Positions 60,130 to 64,000 of a stretch of 64,000 nt of DNA are shown piece by piece (the first letter of the stretch is position 1; every line of letters begins with the position of its first letter). The notes beneath the pieces are model-generated. The model worked only from the letters and a program-made list of their open reading frames with translations, did not search any database and was not told where the DNA came from. This stretch comes from Cylindrodendrum hubeiense (taxonomy: Eukaryota > Ascomycota > Sordariomycetes > Hypocreales > Nectriaceae): positions 62,001 to 126,000 of the forward strand of contig JAANBB010000008.1 in the NCBI GenBank assembly GCA_014621425.1, written 5' to 3'. Made by a program: the position numbers and the translations under genes.

Positions 60130-60737
60130 CGACGCGGCCGACTCAGACACTGCCCTGTCCAGATATAGCTTACGGTGGAATTGGTGGGATGGGAAATTTG
60201 TCTCACAAATATAGGGCCGTCATTCTAGTCTCAGACGCCACGACTATCGGTAGTTACCTACAGTGGCAGCTGGGAAAGACATTGTTATCGTAATCATGCC
60301 GGCTACAGGCAGAAGAGGTGAGCTGTCTACTTCCCGTGCTGCTTCGGGCCGCACGAACCCCCCCTCCTGTTAGATGACAGCTAAAGCGACATTGTCGGCT
60401 GACCGATGATTGTGAAACACCAAGGAATGGCCCTCTCCCTGCGCTCGCGAACCATCGCGGCCAAATATGGCAAAATACCGCCGAGGAGAGTAGCACAATC
60501 GATGGGATCAGCGCGCGGGCCAAAAAAAGTCCCGTAATCGCCACATCTTGGTATCTCCGACTTGCAGCTGTGACGCCATTTGTGTTTCTCCTCCGACATA
60601 AAGACGCCCTATTATCGTAATGCCTGCCTTTTTACGGACTTCTCTGTTACTTCTATCGCTTGCGACTCCCAGCGGATTAGTCTTTGAACCGACGGGAGGC
60701 CGATATTCTACTCGACTTGACGCAGAGGTAGCCCAAA
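60130..60737. promoter_or_regulatory. Upstream region of the second permease
   Basis: About 0.6 kb with no gene; only upstream DNA of the permease start at 60738. Confidence 0.4.
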
Positions 60738-62485
60738 ATGTCCGAGAACCAACAATCCGAGGGGAAACCAGACGTCGCACACGTCGAAGACGCTGGAGAT
60801 GTCTCTTCTTCTGGCGAGCACACAGAGATCGAGACCCGAAATGTAGCAAATTCTCCCCGCCCGATTACCCTTTGCTCATTGTTTTAGCTACTCCAATATG
60901 ACGACGAGGAAACAAAAAAGATCATGAGAAAAGTCGACTGGCACCTCCTGCCGCCGCTGACAGCTCTTTACATACTTTCTTTCATGGATCGTTCTAATAT
61001 CGGCAATGCCAAAGTCGCCGGTATGAATGCAGACCTAGGACTCACGGGGGCCCAGTTCAACATGGCATTGACCGTCTTCTTTTTTACGTATGCCCTGTTC
61101 GAGGTTCCGAGTAATATTGTCCTCAAAACGATGCGAGCATCTTGGTGGCTCATGATTCTTGTCATAAGCTGGGGAACGGTATATATCCCAAGCCCTGAGC
61201 GATTTCTATCTGGTCTGATATCTTATAGGTCATGACTATGCAAGGAATCGTCAAAGATTATCACCAATTAATTGTCACTCGCACATTGCTGGGGTTCGCA
61301 GAAGCAGGATTCTTCCCTGCTGCCACGTATCTTCTGACGACCTGGTACTCCCGATGGGAAGTTCAGACTCGCCTCGCAATCTTCTTCACGGGGGCATCAT
61401 TGGCCGGTTCCTTCTCGGGACTCCTTGCGTTTGCGATTCAGCATATGGAGGGAGTCGCCGGACTTGCAGGATGGCGATGGATCTTCATCCTAGAAGGCAT
61501 TCTCACAGTAGTAATGGGCTGCACGCTGCCTTGGCTTTTACCTGACTCTCCAAATACGGCAAAATTTCTCACAGAGGCAGAAAAGAAGATTGTAATTCGC
61601 CGAGTTCAAAGGGATTCGGGGATGGCCTCTGGTGAGGCAGGAACCGGAGAGTCGTTCAAATGGGCTTACTTGAAGGACGCCCTTTTGGATTGGAAGATTT
61701 ATCTTGCTTGTGTGATCGCGTCGGGCAATAGGTAATCATCAGCCTCTTTGCTTCCGCTGTACCGTTTGGAAAACTAACGCAACCCAAACACTAGCATATG
61801 CTTTTACGGCTTCACTTTTGCGTCGCCCACGATCATCCTTGAGCTTGGATACACGGCAGCTCAGGCACAGCTTCTCACAATCCCAATCTACTTTGTGGGC
61901 ACTTGTTCGACGATATTCTTCTCATACACCGCAGACAAGCGCCAGAAGCGATGGCCTTTCATCGTGATTCCTTTCTGCATTGCTAGCATAGGCTTCATCG
62001 GCTTGCTGTCTATTCCGCATCCACGTCTTCCTGGATTGACATATGCCTTCCTCTTTTTCATCCCAGCGGGTTTGTATCCTGTCGTGACCGGATGCATCAC
62101 ATGGGTGGGGAGCAATCTCGCACCGTCCTATAAGCGAGCCATCGGAATGGCTTTGCTATTGTCGATCACCAACTTTGGCGGAGCTATTGGATCCAACATT
62201 TTTCTCGCCAACCAGGCTCCTCACTACTGGCTAGGTTATGGGTTCTCACTGGGTGTAATTGTCGCTGGAATCGCTTCCACATTCATCCTTCGGTTCGCAA
62301 TCATACGAATCAACAAAAAGAGAGACTTAATACCAGAGGAAGAAACCTTGGCAAAATTCACCGAAGGTTCGTATCACATGCTATGATATGATGCTAAGTC
62401 CTCAAACTTAGATTTGCTAACTGGAATTTCAGATGAATTAATCGAAATGGGCGACAAGTCACCGTTGTACAGATACGTGTTGTAG
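60738..62485 (+). CDS. MFS transporter, Dal5/allantoate permease type
   Basis: 507-residue plasma-membrane permease from exons 60738-60842, 60888-61178, 61229-61731, 61795-62366 and 62433-62485. Cytosolic acidic N-terminus, then KVDWHLLPPLTALYILSFMD (helix 1 with the family D-R-S-N-I-G-N-A motif), LLGFAEAGFFPAATYLLTTW, GWRWIFILEGI, LPDSPNTAKFLTEAEK loop and a C-terminal half with PIYFVGTCSTI and WVGSNLAPSYKRAIGMALL. This is the anion:cation symporter family (nicotinate, allantoate, pantothenate and similar). The last intron uses donor GTTCGT. The C-terminus DELIEMGDKSPLYRYVL is characteristic of the family. Substrate unknown. Confidence 0.93.
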
Positions 62486-64000
62486 TACAGAAAAGGATGG
62501 AGTGATCAAAAAGTTCAATTACAGTTGGCGGGGTTTCCAATAGAGTTTAGACGACAGCAGACGGTGGAGTTAGCAGCTTAATCCAATTGCAATCTATAAG
62601 ATATATAGAGTTCAAATTAATGCCACGTTTTCGGTTGCCTGGTAACGTGCAGTGAACAACACGCCCATCAAAGCATTTTACCCCTCGGCATATCCGTTTT
62701 CAGTGACAAGCTTGGGAATTGGGGGAAAAGCGGGGAACAAATGACGATGGATCATCGGCAGATCATCACGCGGGTATAGACACGGTTATGCAGCCGCGCC
62801 ATTAAACCCACATGACGATCGGTCTGCCATGTGTACGACTGCGATTATGAATGGAGATTCTACCGAGATCTGCTCTGCGCTTGCATCCATTTTTTATCCA
62901 AGGCATATCCGGGTTGGCCACCTACGCTCTCTTCAGGCTGATGGGCTCATTTTAGCCCACTTGTGGTGTGTTGTTGGCATGAATCGCTTATCAAGGCATT
63001 CTCTCACATGCACGATGGTCATGCCCCTCTTTCGCGCACCTTTCCCGAACGTCACTTTGACGCACTGATGGTTTCTTAATCTTGCTATGGTTGAGCTACT
63101 CGTATTCCATGTACAGTTTCGTCTTTGTACAAAGTAGGCGATACGGGCTCGGTTCGGGTTCTTCGGAACCTTGATCCCTGGTCGCCATCGCCTCTATCTC
63201 CGGGTCAACGCGAACTCCACTCTTGGCAATGCCCCTGATGATGCCGGAAGGGCGCTCGCTTATCATTTGTTCGCGCAAAATCGACTGTTCAGTACGGGGT
63301 ATAGTTAAAGTTTGATGGCGTGATGTTGAAGGGTAAATTCATCTGGATGTTGGTCGGTTGCGTAGACAACGGCGATCGCGAAACGGGGCGTACGATAATT
63401 GTGGAGAACTCGTTGAAGTTGCCGTGATGATGTCTAGTTGAGTTGTTTGCGTACCAGGTTCAGCTGTTCGTCCATGTGCTTGGCAGTCTCATCTATTGTT
63501 TCTTATTTCGCGTATTTCAACCCGTTAACTGGAAGTAACCCGATTCCTTGGATCGCTCGGTAAGACTTGCACTCGCCCAACGAAAGTCAAGACATGGTGC
63601 TCGTAGAAGTGTTTCAGTTGCACTAGGTCCACAACTCTGCCGACGGCTTCCGCTCAGATGGTAAAAAGTTAAGAGAGTTTTTCAGGAAATAGGTTTGGAT
63701 TGAAGCTGGATTCAGGTTTGCAAAATCTACCATCCCTCGCTGAGGTAAGGTAGTTGTTGTACTAGCCTAATTGGCGTCAGTGCATTGCACCGCTGCGGAA
63801 TGCCTCTTGGCTTTTAAAGACTGTTGTCATGTCTACCAATGTACTGTTAGCCATCATCGTATACTAAGTCCCGGGCTATAGTACTTACAACCTGCACAGC
63901 CATTATGTTTGTTACCGTGTCATTCAGACCCATCTGGGGCAATTAAAGCGCATCAAATCAGCCAGTAAGCAAAATGGCAGCGTAACGTCGAGTGCTGGAT
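62486..64000. other. No gene seen to the window end
   Basis: ORFs of 60-80 codons (for example 62829-63068) have no family support. A gene could start beyond base 64000. Confidence 0.4.

Noticed and set aside
59619..60206. 195-codon open frame on the minus strand
   Set aside because: It is antisense to the crotonase relic, whose plus-strand fragments match a known family in the right order.
1..64000. CRISPR arrays, rRNA, tRNA or a PKS/NRPS/terpene backbone gene
   Set aside because: No regularly spaced direct repeats of CRISPR type, no RNA gene I could fold or recognise by eye, and no ketosynthase, adenylation or terpene cyclase motifs. A tRNAscan or profile search would be decisive for RNAs.

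Overview
The window is a stretch of nuclear chromosome from a filamentous ascomycete (Pezizomycotina). This rests on genes rich in short introns (about 45-130 nt) with GT/AG ends and CTAAC-like branch points, three Zn2Cys6 regulators with fungal-specific middle domains, a NACHT-ankyrin NLR relic, NmrA-like proteins and single-copy secreted CAZymes. Intron style and gene families would fit Eurotiomycetes or a similar plant- or soil-associated group, but I cannot fix the genus. Exon models below were built by hand: splice sites were chosen so that reading frame and family alignment both close.

Layout. 0-1.1 kb: 3' part of a Dal5-type MFS permease. 1.5-5.3 kb: a broken NACHT-ankyrin NLR. 6.4-14.2 kb: an oxidoreductase block with an aldo/keto reductase, a secreted BBE-like FAD oxidase, a second aldo/keto reductase and a bZIP regulator. 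15.3-16.1 kb: a small secreted GH134-like mannanase. 17.9-24.3 kb: two NmrA-like proteins around an SDR that lacks the usual YxxxK. 24.8-33.4 kb: two F-box-type proteins around a secreted saponin-hydrolase-like protein. 34.0-35.9 kb: a secreted protein-arginine deiminase with its catalytic set intact. 35.9-39.2 kb: gene-poor. 39.2-47.2 kb: alpha/beta hydrolase, Zn2Cys6 regulator, AIF/AMID-like flavoprotein and cytochrome P450, with promoter motifs shared among them. 47.2-51.0 kb: gene-free, holding old repeats and a MITE-like element. 51.0-52.6 kb: a GH12 glucanase and a hidden small secreted protein gene. 53.6-58.8 kb: two divergent Zn2Cys6 regulators. 59.4-60.1 kb: a decayed crotonase. 60.7-62.5 kb: a second Dal5-type permease. 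62.5-64 kb: no gene seen.

How they may work together. No PKS, NRPS or terpene synthase is visible, so this is not a complete secondary-metabolite cluster. The content looks like accessory genome: nutrient uptake (two organic-anion permeases), attack on plant matter (GH12, GH134, saponin hydrolase), small-molecule oxidoreduction with local regulators, and two pseudogenes with stop codons of the kind C-to-T or G-to-A change would make. The best candidates for a local functional unit are the 39.2-47.2 kb group and the 8.9-14.2 kb group.
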